From CAZAKZ01 sp964485695 (GTDB lineage Bacteria > Planctomycetota > JAFGQW01), in contig CAZAKZ010000241.1 in assembly GCA_964485695.1 (NCBI GenBank), positions 1 through 6,145 of the forward strand: a DNA stretch of 6,145 nucleotides. Direction: 5' to 3'. Under the pieces are notes generated by a model, which saw only the letters and a list, made by a program, of their open reading frames with translations, made no database searches and had not been told where the DNA came from. A program made the translations under genes and the position numbers. This document shows, in pieces, positions 1 to 6,097 of the stretch. Position 1 is the stretch's first letter. Each line of letters starts with the position of its first letter.

Positions 1-48
1 CCAAAGCATATCACATCACGACTACTATGTCCCGATAATTATGTGAGG
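1..48. mobile_element. Possible mobile-element end truncating the acyltransferase gene
   Basis: From the left edge to about position 48 the sequence is clearly richer in A/T than the adjoining acyltransferase gene, and it no longer encodes anything MBOAT-like. It contains the near-palindrome GATAATTATG next to TGTCCC (29-45). From memory this resembles terminal repeats of some IS21-type elements, but I could not verify that. Only the last few tens of bases would lie in the window, so no transposase, full terminal repeat or target duplication can be seen. The alternative is local sequence decay or a frameshift in the acyltransferase gene. The junction position is uncertain by about 10 bases. 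Confidence 0.3.
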
Positions 49-1081
49 CTGTATAGATGCCCTGGAGTCCTCCCCAGATGGCGAAATTCCAGCCGGCGCC
101 GTGCCATATTCCGCCCAGGAGCATGGTGATCATGATGTTCCGGTAGCGCTTGAACTTGCCGTAGCGGTTTCCTCCCAGCCCGAAGTAGAGGTATTCCCGC
201 AGGAAGCGGGACAGCGTCAGGTGCCATTGTCTCCAGAAATCGATGATGCTCGCAGCCTTGTAGGGGGAGTGAAAGTTCAACGGCAGCTTGATTCCGAACA
301 GCCGCCCCAGTCCGATGGCCATGTCCGAGTAACCGGAAAAATCGAAATAGATCTGGAATGCGTATGCGAAATTCCCTGCCCAGGCATCGTAGAAGATGAG
401 GCCTCCGCCGTTATCGGCGGCGGTGAAGACGGGAGTCGAGTAGACTGCGATTCCGTCTGCAAGAACGACCTTCTTGAACAGACCGATCGTGAATATGCTC
501 AGGCCGATGGCGAAATTCCTGCTGCTGACTCGAAACGTCTCCGACCGCATGAATTGACTCAACATCTCCTTGTGGTGAACGATGGGGCCGGCGATCAACT
601 GAGGAAAAAAGCAGACGAAGAGGCAGTAGTGAATGAAGCTGTATTCCTGTGTTTCGTTTCGATAGGCGTCGACGAGGAAGGCGATCTGCTGGAACGTGAA
701 GAAGGAGATGGCCAGAGGCAAGACAATCTCGTCGAGGAAGACATCTGCACCGGTGCACCGGTTGACCGTATCGACGAGCAGGTTCATGTACTTGAAGTAG
801 ACTAGGAAACCGAGATTCAATGAGATTCCCAGAATCAGCAGCAGCTTGCGTGTGCCGTAGGCGCCGACCCGGTCGAGGGCTCGACTCACACCGAAGTTCA
901 TGAGGATGGAAGCGAAAATCAGGAGGAGATAGGCTGGATTCCACCACCCGTAAAAGAACAGTGAGGCGAACGTCAGCCAGATGAGGCCTCTTTCCGGTTT
1001 GCTGGATCTTCCAAGGACGAAGAATACCGCCGCCGTGATGGGCAGAAAGAGAAAGATGAAGGAGAAGGAGTTAAACAGCAT
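11..1081 (-). CDS. MBOAT-family polysaccharide O-acyltransferase, C-terminally truncated
   Basis: Integral membrane O-acyltransferase of the AlgI/DltB (MBOAT) family, which transfers acyl groups, usually acetyl, to extracytoplasmic polysaccharide. The 356-residue product starts with the typical MLFNSFSFIFLFLP segment, which supports the ATG at 1081, although no strong ribosome binding site precedes it. Several hydrophobic segments follow. Family motifs are QLIAGPI (about 161-167), DFSGYSD (247-253), DFWRQWHLTLSRFLREY (281-297, His287) and GGIWHGAGWNF (323-333, His327). The two histidines are the conserved catalytic pair. Family members are usually about 400-500 residues with further membrane helices after the second histidine. 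Here the family-like sequence stops near residue 345 (GLQGIY), and about ten unrelated residues lead to TGA at 11-13. The gene is therefore probably a 3'-truncated pseudogene, or its frame ends in an inserted element. It is divergent from the rest of the cluster. Family assignment is firm; acyl donor, acceptor and activity are unknown. Confidence 0.88.
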   Translation of the reverse strand: MLFNSFSFIFLFLPITAAVFFVLGRSSKPERGLIWLTFASLFFYGWWNPAYLLLIFASILMNFGVSRALDRVGAYGTRKLLLILGISLNLGFLVYFKYMNLLVDTVNRCTGADVFLDEIVLPLAISFFTFQQIAFLVDAYRNETQEYSFIHYCLFVCFFPQLIAGPIVHHKEMLSQFMRSETFRVSSRNFAIGLSIFTIGLFKKVVLADGIAVYSTPVFTAADNGGGLIFYDAWAGNFAYAFQIYFDFSGYSDMAIGLGRLFGIKLPLNFHSPYKAASIIDFWRQWHLTLSRFLREYLYFGLGGNRYGKFKRYRNIMITMLLGGIWHGAGWNFAIWGGLQGIYTASHNYRDIVVVM

Positions 1082-1329
1082 CGTCGACGGATTCTACCAG
1101 TCGGTTCCATGATTTCTTGGGGCAAAAGGACCTATTTACATAGAGCGCCCTCGAAACACAAGTCCTTTCCTTTCCCCCACCATGAAAGCCGCGAAAAGCA
1201 CAGACCTAGACGACGATATTCTTGACAACGATCCGAGGACTGTGTAGCTTGCCCGCGTTCGACTGCGGTTGATGAAACCCCGAGAAAATGATCGATCCAT
1301 CCCGGGAACCGAACTGAGGAACGCACTCC
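1082..1329. other. Divergent intergenic region
   Basis: These 248 bases separate the leftward acyltransferase gene from the rightward glycosyltransferase gene. Small open frames here have no coding character and no ribosome binding site. The region should hold promoters for both directions. I see one reasonable rightward candidate (1222-1250) and no convincing leftward one. No JUMPstart/ops-like element, riboswitch or clear hairpin terminator was found. Confidence 0.6.
1222..1250 (+). promoter_or_regulatory. Candidate sigma70 promoter for the sugar cluster
   Basis: A perfect -35 box, TTGACA (1222-1227), is followed after 17 bases by TAGCTT (1245-1250), which matches the TATAAT consensus at three of six positions, including the first T, the A and the last T. 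Transcription would start about 70 bases before the glycosyltransferase start codon at 1330. It could serve that gene and, by read-through, the four CDP-sugar genes. The ideal spacing and intergenic location support it; the weak -10 box is the main doubt. Confidence 0.4.
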
Positions 1330-2262
1330 ATGGCATCCTGCGAATCACCTCGCGTGACCATAGGGCTTCCCGTCTATAACGGTGTAAAGTTCCTGGCCGG
1401 TGCGCTCGATTCCTGGATCGACCAGGATTTCGGGGAGTTCGAGTTGATTGTTTCCGACAACGCATCGACGGATGAGACGCCCGAGATCCTGGCCGGGTAT
1501 CAGGAGAAGGATTCCCGGATCCGGATCCTACGGCGGGAAACCACCGTTCCCGCCGCCGACAACTTCAACGGCCTTGTCGAGGAGGCCGGGGCACCCTATT
1601 TTACATGGTCGGCTCATGACGACTTCAGGGAACCGTCGTTCCTCCGGAAACTGGTCGCGGTGCTCGATGAAGATCCTGACACCATCCTGGCGTACTCTCA
1701 GGTCAACCACCTCTATGATGATTCCCCGGATGGAAAGAGCAGCGTGAAGAGCCGGACCTACTACAGGAAGGATCCTCCGGGACACGAACCGACCGGCCTT
1801 GGCCGTGCCATCGGAATGATCCGCCGATCCCATTCTTACGGGCTCGTGTTCGGTCTTTTCCGGCTGGATGCCCTGAAAAAGACACATCTCCTGCTGACGC
1901 CGATGGGACTGGTCAGCGATGTCGGTTTGATGCTGGAAGTGGCAACCCATGGTCGTTGCACCTGTGTTCCCGAGATCCTGATGCATATCCGAAGGCATGG
2001 CGGATGTTTGAGCGTCAAGAAGGACGACCCGCTGTATTCCAGCGGTCGCGGCCGCAGGATCGACGATGACGCCCTGCGCCTCATCCACTCCTTTCCACTG
2101 AAACCGGCGGCAAGGGAGCTGCTGCTCAAGGAGCTGGTCATCTGGTGCCGGAAGGGCCAGAAGCCCCGTCGATCATGGATGAAGTTCAAGGCTTTTCGAC
2201 AGGCCTACGTTCACGGAGGCAGGTGGTGGATCGACCTGCTGCGGATCCTCAAGGGTGTATGA
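1330..2262 (+). CDS. Family 2 (GT-A fold) glycosyltransferase
   Basis: Cytoplasmic inverting glycosyltransferase of family GT2, expected to transfer a sugar from a nucleotide-sugar donor onto a lipid-linked oligosaccharide during surface polysaccharide assembly. The 310-residue protein opens with the GT2 strand VTIGLPVYNG (9-18), then the nucleotide-binding motif ELIVSDNASTDET (38-50) and a DxD-type metal site in SAHDD (94-98). A later acidic SDVGLMLE segment (196-203) is a possible catalytic-base region. No signal peptide or membrane helix is evident. ATG 1330 has a good ribosome binding site, GAGGA at 1316-1320, nine bases upstream. A 61-base gap separates it from rfbF, so it may share the downstream transcript or be separate. 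Donor and acceptor cannot be read from sequence. The CDP sugar made next door is a plausible donor by context only. Confidence 0.9.
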   Translation: MASCESPRVTIGLPVYNGVKFLAGALDSWIDQDFGEFELIVSDNASTDETPEILAGYQEKDSRIRILRRETTVPAADNFNGLVEEAGAPYFTWSAHDDFREPSFLRKLVAVLDEDPDTILAYSQVNHLYDDSPDGKSSVKSRTYYRKDPPGHEPTGLGRAIGMIRRSHSYGLVFGLFRLDALKKTHLLLTPMGLVSDVGLMLEVATHGRCTCVPEILMHIRRHGGCLSVKKDDPLYSSGRGRRIDDDALRLIHSFPLKPAARELLLKELVIWCRKGQKPRRSWMKFKAFRQAYVHGGRWWIDLLRILKGV

Positions 2263-2323
2263 AGCTCGGGGGCTGCGTGGTTCAATTTACATTTTCTTAT
2301 CTTGCTGAAGTAGGACGGTTGTG
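2263..2323. other. Short AT-rich spacer between glycosyltransferase and rfbF
   Basis: This 61-base gap is the longest inside the rightward gene run and holds a pyrimidine/AT-rich stretch (about 2281-2303) unlike the surrounding coding DNA. No convincing hairpin terminator is present and no promoter with both boxes well placed was found, so read-through from the glycosyltransferase gene into rfbF is likely. An additional weak promoter cannot be excluded. AGGA at 2312-2315 serves as the rfbF ribosome binding site. Confidence 0.4.
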
Positions 2324-3130
2324 ATGAAAGTCGTCATCCTGTGCGGCGGGTTCGGAACGAGACTCCGTGAAGAAACCGAATATCGACCCAAGCCGATGAT
2401 CAAAATCGGTGAAAAGCCCATTCTGTGGCATATCATGAAGATATTCAGCCATCACGGCTTCAATGAGTTCGTCTTGTGCCTCGGGTACAAGGGTGACCAG
2501 ATCAAGGAGTATTTTTACAACTACGAGATCCTGAACAACGACTGCACCATCGAACTGGGCAAGCAGCACCGGATGGACATTCACGGGGAGCATGCGGAAA
2601 CCGGCTGGCGGATCACGCTGGTCGATACGGGCAAGGCTTCGATGACCGGTGCACGGGTCAAGCGCATTTCCAGGTACATCGATGAGGACCGGTTCATGCT
2701 CACCTACGGGGACGGGGTCGCTGATATCGACGTCCGTAAGCTCCTGGATTTTCACGCGTCGCACGGAAGGATCGGGACCGTCACCGGAGTGCACCCGTCG
2801 TCCCGGTTCGGGGAGTTGCTGCTCGACGGAAAACGCGTGCGGGCCTTCAGTGAAAAGCCCCAGGTGACGGACACGCACATCAATGGCGGATTTTTTGTTT
2901 TCGAGCGGTCTTTTCTGGACTACCTGGATTCCGACGAGTCCTGCGTCCTCGAGGTCGAGCCCCTGGAGAGGCTTGCAAGGGAGGGCGAGTTCATGACCTA
3001 CAAGCATGATGGATTCTGGCACTGCATGGATACATACCGCGACTTCAAGATCCTGAACGATCTGTGGTCTTCCGGGAAAGCCCCCTGGAGTGTATGGAAA
3101 CAGAAAGACGAGTCCTCTCCGTCCGTTTGA
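2324..3130 (+). CDS. rfbF: Glucose-1-phosphate cytidylyltransferase
   Basis: Makes CDP-glucose and pyrophosphate from CTP and alpha-D-glucose 1-phosphate, the entry step to CDP-linked deoxy sugars, in the cytoplasm. The 268-residue length fits the family (about 255-260). The nucleotidyltransferase signature GGFGTRLREET is at 8-18, followed by RPKPM (21-25). YGDGVAD (128-134) carries the expected metal-binding Asp130, FSEKP is at 175-179 and NGGFFVF at 187-193. The family-specific FWHCMDTYRD (231-240) contains Asp236, the expected second metal ligand. These features distinguish RfbF from the thymidylyl- and uridylyltransferases. I chose ATG 2324 over the in-frame GTG 2321 because AGGA at 2312-2315 is then eight bases away and the protein begins MKVVILCGG as in relatives. 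The next gene, rfbG, starts 19 bases after the stop and uses the product. Confidence 0.95.
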   Translation: MKVVILCGGFGTRLREETEYRPKPMIKIGEKPILWHIMKIFSHHGFNEFVLCLGYKGDQIKEYFYNYEILNNDCTIELGKQHRMDIHGEHAETGWRITLVDTGKASMTGARVKRISRYIDEDRFMLTYGDGVADIDVRKLLDFHASHGRIGTVTGVHPSSRFGELLLDGKRVRAFSEKPQVTDTHINGGFFVFERSFLDYLDSDESCVLEVEPLERLAREGEFMTYKHDGFWHCMDTYRDFKILNDLWSSGKAPWSVWKQKDESSPSV

Positions 3131-3149
3131 CCGATTCCGCGAGAAGCCG

Positions 3150-4295
3150 ATGGATGTCTTCAAAGGTACTTACAAGGGTGTTTACACGGGGAGGCGGATC
3201 CTGGTAACCGGTGAAACCGGATTCAAGGGTTCCTGGCTGTCCTGGTGGCTCAAGATCCTCGGCGCCGAAGTGACCGGCGTCTCCCTCCCACCCCCCACCG
3301 AACCGAGCCTCTACAGGCAAGCGGGCCTCGAGTCTCAGGTGCCCCACCGGGAGGGGGATATCCGGGACGCCGCCGTGCTCCACTCGGCGGTTCACGAGGT
3401 CCGGCCTGAACTGGTCTTCCACCTTGCGGCCCAGACCATCGTGAGGGAATCCTACCGCGATCCTCTGGGCACGATGAGCACGAACGTGATGGGAACGGTT
3501 CACCTGCTCGAGGCTGTCCGGCTCGCCGGTGCACCCTGCACCGTGGTCGTGGTGACCAGTGACAAATGCTATGAAAACCGGGAAACCGGCCGGGACTTCA
3601 CCGAGGCCGATCCCATGGGAGGTCGTGACGTCTACAGCGCCTCCAAGGGCTGTGCCGAGATTGCAACATCCGCATACAGGCGATCTTTCTTCCCGGTGGA
3701 CCGGCTCGAAGAGCACCGGGTGGCCGTGGCATCGGCGCGGGCGGGGAATGTCCTCGGATTCGGCGACTGGGCGGCCGACCGGCTCGTTCCTGACTGCATC
3801 CGGGCCCTCGAGGCGGGAGAAGCGATTCCGGTGCGAAATCCGGATTCCATCCGGCCCTGGCAGCACGTCCTCGAATCCCTTTCCGGGTACCTGTGGCTGG
3901 GGGCGATGCTGCTCTCTTCCAGGCCGGGTACGTATGCGGCCGCCTGGAACTTCGGGCCGGATCGTGAGTCCTGCTGCTCGGTGCGGGATCTCGTGGAAGT
4001 GCTGGTCGCCTGCCTGGGCGACGGCAGATGGGAGCACAGAGGGGAACGGGCGGCGCCCCCTGAGGCCGAAGTGCTTCGCCTGGATGTCAAGAAAGCCCGT
4101 GAGTTCCTGCACTGGCATCCGGTATGGGATTTCATGACCACCGCACACCGGACGGGGACGGGGTACCTGAAGCTGTCGAGAGCGGAAGGGAATCCGGAAG
4201 CGGTGCGGGATCTGCTGACAGACGAGATCTCCGCCTATACCCGCCGGGCCGGTGAACTGGGCCTGCCGTGGGCCGGGAACGAGGCGCGGGAATGA
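3150..4295 (+). CDS. rfbG: CDP-glucose 4,6-dehydratase
   Basis: NAD-dependent short-chain dehydrogenase/reductase that converts CDP-D-glucose to CDP-4-keto-6-deoxy-D-glucose, the branch point for CDP-deoxy sugars. The 381-residue protein shows the Rossmann motif TGETGFKGSWL (20-30) and GDIRD (69-73). HLAAQ is at 91-95, and the family-typical TSDKCYEN (136-143) supplies Ser137, Asp138 and Lys139. The catalytic YxxxK is YSASK (Tyr162, Lys166). RAGNVLGFGDWAADRLVPD (197-215) and RPWQHV (235-240) are also characteristic of this dehydratase. I chose ATG 3150 because it follows a purine-rich GAGAAG (3141-3146) and gives a family-like N terminus. An in-frame ATG at 3090 would add 20 residues and overlap rfbF, so it is less likely. 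The stop codon overlaps the start of the methyltransferase gene by four bases. The C-terminal end is slightly longer than in enterobacterial RfbG. Confidence 0.95.
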   Translation: MDVFKGTYKGVYTGRRILVTGETGFKGSWLSWWLKILGAEVTGVSLPPPTEPSLYRQAGLESQVPHREGDIRDAAVLHSAVHEVRPELVFHLAAQTIVRESYRDPLGTMSTNVMGTVHLLEAVRLAGAPCTVVVVTSDKCYENRETGRDFTEADPMGGRDVYSASKGCAEIATSAYRRSFFPVDRLEEHRVAVASARAGNVLGFGDWAADRLVPDCIRALEAGEAIPVRNPDSIRPWQHVLESLSGYLWLGAMLLSSRPGTYAAAWNFGPDRESCCSVRDLVEVLVACLGDGRWEHRGERAAPPEAEVLRLDVKKAREFLHWHPVWDFMTTAHRTGTGYLKLSRAEGNPEAVRDLLTDEISAYTRRAGELGLPWAGNEARE

Positions 4296-5539
4296 GGGGG
4301 ATGATGGAATGCACGCGGGTGACGGAATGTCGTTCCTGTGGCGGATCGGAGCTCCTGGAGATCCTCGATCTGGGATGCACGCCGCTTGCAAACCGCCTGG
4401 TCGCCAGGGAAGACCTGGACCGGCCGGAGCCGCGCTTTCCCCTGAAGCTCGTGTTCTGCCCCGCATGCACGCTGGTGCAGATCACGGATACTGTCAGTCC
4501 GGAAATCCTGTTCCGGGACTATGTCTACTACTCCTCTTTCAGTGATGACACGCTGGCTCATTCCAGGCGGCACGCGGAGAGTCTCATCACACGTCGGGGA
4601 TTGACCGGAACGAGTCTCGTGGTGGAGGCGGCCAGCAATGACGGGTACCTGCTCCAGTACTTCGTCGAGAAGGGCGTTCCCGTGCTGGGTATAGAGCCTG
4701 CGGAGAACGTCGCCAGGGTGGCCAATGAGAGGGGCATCCCGACAAGAGCGGAGTTCTTCGACCTGGACTGTGCCCGGGCCCTGCGAGAGGAAGGGATGGC
4801 AGCCGATGTGATCCTGGGCAACAACGTGCTGGCCCACGTCAGTGATCTGAACGGCTTTGTCGGTGCGGCTGCACATCTCCTGAAGGACGACGGCCTCGTG
4901 GAATACGAGTTTCCCCATGTGGGCGATCTCGTCCAGAACGTCGAGTTCGACACCATCTACCATGAACACCTGTGTTATTTCTCGGCTCACGCGATTGAAA
5001 GGTTGTTCGACCGGCACGGATTGGTCTTCACCGATGTCCGGAAGATTCCCATTCATGGAGGATCGCTCAGAGTGACCGGCGCCGGAAAGGAAGACCCGGA
5101 GGGCCGTGAGAGGGTGGAGAAGTTTCTCGATGAGGAAAGAGTTCTGGGGATCGATCGGTTCGACTTCTACAGGGATTTCGGCGTCCGGGTCACGCGTCTG
5201 AAGGAACGGTTGACGGCAACGTTGCGCGACCTGAAGAGTCAGGGAAACCGGATCGTGGCCTACGGCGCATCAGCAAAGGGATCCACCCTGCTCAACGTGT
5301 TCGATATCGGAAGGGATGTGCTCGATCATGTGATCGACAGGAGCACGGTCAAACAAGGCAAATATACTCCGGGGACACACCTTGAGATCCTGCCGCCGGA
5401 TCGCCTCCTCGAGGAGAGGCCCGACTACACCCTTCTCTTGACGTGGAATTTTGCCGACGAGATCTTGGAGCAGCAGTCCGCCTATCGAGATGCTGGTGGG
5501 CGGTTCATTATCCCGATACCGGAAGTGCAGATCGTTTGA
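4292..5539 (+). CDS. SAM-dependent sugar C-methyltransferase (TylC3/TcaB9 type)
   Basis: Three-domain methyltransferase expected to methylate a carbon, usually C3, of a nucleotide-linked 4-keto-6-deoxy sugar. The 415-residue length suits the family. The N-terminal zinc-binding domain has CxxC pairs Cys13/Cys16 and Cys56/Cys59. The SAM-binding domain has VVEAASNDGYL (110-120) and GNNVLAHV (176-183). The C-terminal domain contains YGASAKGSTLLN and ends IIPIPEVQIV, as in relatives. Tyr77, His182, Tyr223, Glu225, His226 (YHEH motif) and His242 line up, at an offset of one as I recall, with active-site residues studied in TcaB9. ATG 4292 is preferred: it overlaps the rfbG stop as ATGA, which suggests translational coupling, and GAGG lies seven bases upstream (4281-4284). 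ATGs at 4301 and 4304 are possible alternatives. Known relatives use dTDP sugars; CDP here is inferred from its neighbours. Methylation position is not proven by sequence. Confidence 0.9.
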   Translation: MRGMMECTRVTECRSCGGSELLEILDLGCTPLANRLVAREDLDRPEPRFPLKLVFCPACTLVQITDTVSPEILFRDYVYYSSFSDDTLAHSRRHAESLITRRGLTGTSLVVEAASNDGYLLQYFVEKGVPVLGIEPAENVARVANERGIPTRAEFFDLDCARALREEGMAADVILGNNVLAHVSDLNGFVGAAAHLLKDDGLVEYEFPHVGDLVQNVEFDTIYHEHLCYFSAHAIERLFDRHGLVFTDVRKIPIHGGSLRVTGAGKEDPEGRERVEKFLDEERVLGIDRFDFYRDFGVRVTRLKERLTATLRDLKSQGNRIVAYGASAKGSTLLNVFDIGRDVLDHVIDRSTVKQGKYTPGTHLEILPPDRLLEERPDYTLLLTWNFADEILEQQSAYRDAGGRFIIPIPEVQIV

Positions 5540-5545
5540 CAGGCC

Positions 5546-6082
5546 ATGAAATTCATTACAACCCGCATTCCTGAAGTGATGGTCATTGAGCCGGAACTGA
5601 TGACGGACGAACGCGGTTTCTTCGGGCGGAGCTTTTGCCGACGGGAGTTTAAGGACCACGGACTCGAGACCGAGGTGGTCCAGTGCAACAATTCCATGAA
5701 CCTCAGGAAGGGTACGTTGCGGGGAATGCACTACCAGGCTCCTCCCAGGGCGGAGGCCAAGCTGGTCCGGTGCATCCGGGGTGAGATGTGGGATGCGGTG
5801 GTCGATCTGAGAGAAGAATCTCCGATGTATTGTCGGTGGTTTTCTGTCCGGCTCACGGCTGAAAATCAGAAGATGCTCTACGTCCCCGAAGGATGCGCGC
5901 ACGGTTTCGTGACGCTGGTGGATCACACCGAGGTCTTCTATCAGATGTTCGAGGAATACTCTCCCGAGCACGCAAGGGGAGTTCGATGGAACGATCCCTG
6001 TTTTGGAATCGAGTGGCCTGTCTCCGAGCCCATCCTCTCCGACCGTGACAGGAACTACCCCGATCACGACCGGTCTTCGTAG
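5546..6082 (+). CDS. RmlC-type nucleotide-sugar 3,5-epimerase family protein
   Basis: Cupin-fold cytoplasmic epimerase related to dTDP-4-dehydrorhamnose 3,5-epimerase, which inverts C3 and/or C5 of 4-keto-6-deoxy sugars. The 178-residue length matches the family (about 180). The catalytic pair is intact: His62 in TLRGMHYQ (57-64), supported by Asp168 in LSDRDRNY (164-171), and the general acid Tyr132 in EVFYQ (129-133). DERGFF (21-26), VVDLR (85-89), YVPEGCAHGF (112-121) and SPEHARGVRWNDP (139-151) are also conserved. The gene begins six bases after the methyltransferase stop with only a short AGG-type binding site, and it is the last gene of the run. Because it sits with CDP-sugar genes rather than rmlA, rmlB and rmlD, its substrate is probably a CDP-4-keto sugar, and calling it rfbC/rmlC for rhamnose synthesis would mislead. 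Whether it acts at C3, C5 or both is not readable from the sequence. Confidence 0.92.
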   Translation: MKFITTRIPEVMVIEPELMTDERGFFGRSFCRREFKDHGLETEVVQCNNSMNLRKGTLRGMHYQAPPRAEAKLVRCIRGEMWDAVVDLREESPMYCRWFSVRLTAENQKMLYVPEGCAHGFVTLVDHTEVFYQMFEEYSPEHARGVRWNDPCFGIEWPVSEPILSDRDRNYPDHDRSS

Positions 6083-6097
6083 AGACGGCCTAGTTAG

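Noticed and set aside
101..805. A 234-codon plus-strand open frame inside the acyltransferase gene
   Set aside because: It lies wholly antisense to well-conserved MBOAT sequence. Its translation is acidic with no recognisable domain, and no ribosome binding site supports it.
1132..1465. Minus-strand small open frames in the intergenic region
   Set aside because: They have no ribosome binding site and Arg/Ser-rich non-globular translations, and the longer one (1136-1465) runs antisense into the glycosyltransferase gene.
1515..1530. Tandem GGATCC repeat
   Set aside because: It lies inside the glycosyltransferase coding sequence, where it encodes ordinary residues, and a short restriction-site-like repeat is unremarkable.
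2297..3163. A 288-codon minus-strand open frame over rfbF
   Set aside because: It is antisense to a highly conserved cytidylyltransferase, shows no domain of its own and has no operon context.
3045..4466. A 473-codon minus-strand open frame across rfbG and neighbours
   Set aside because: It mirrors clearly functional plus-strand genes and has a low-complexity Pro/Arg/Gly-rich translation, as expected from antisense frames in GC-rich DNA.
4235..5056. A 273-codon minus-strand open frame over the methyltransferase gene
   Set aside because: It is the antisense shadow of a conserved three-domain enzyme. Its translation has no recognisable motif.
5546..6082. Reading the epimerase as rhamnose-pathway RmlC
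   Set aside because: The fold and catalytic residues fit, but no rmlA, rmlB or rmlD is present and all neighbours belong to CDP-sugar synthesis.
6070..6090. Possible hairpin terminator after the epimerase stop
   Set aside because: The only pairing found (GTCT with AGAC) is four base pairs with no following T run, too weak to call.
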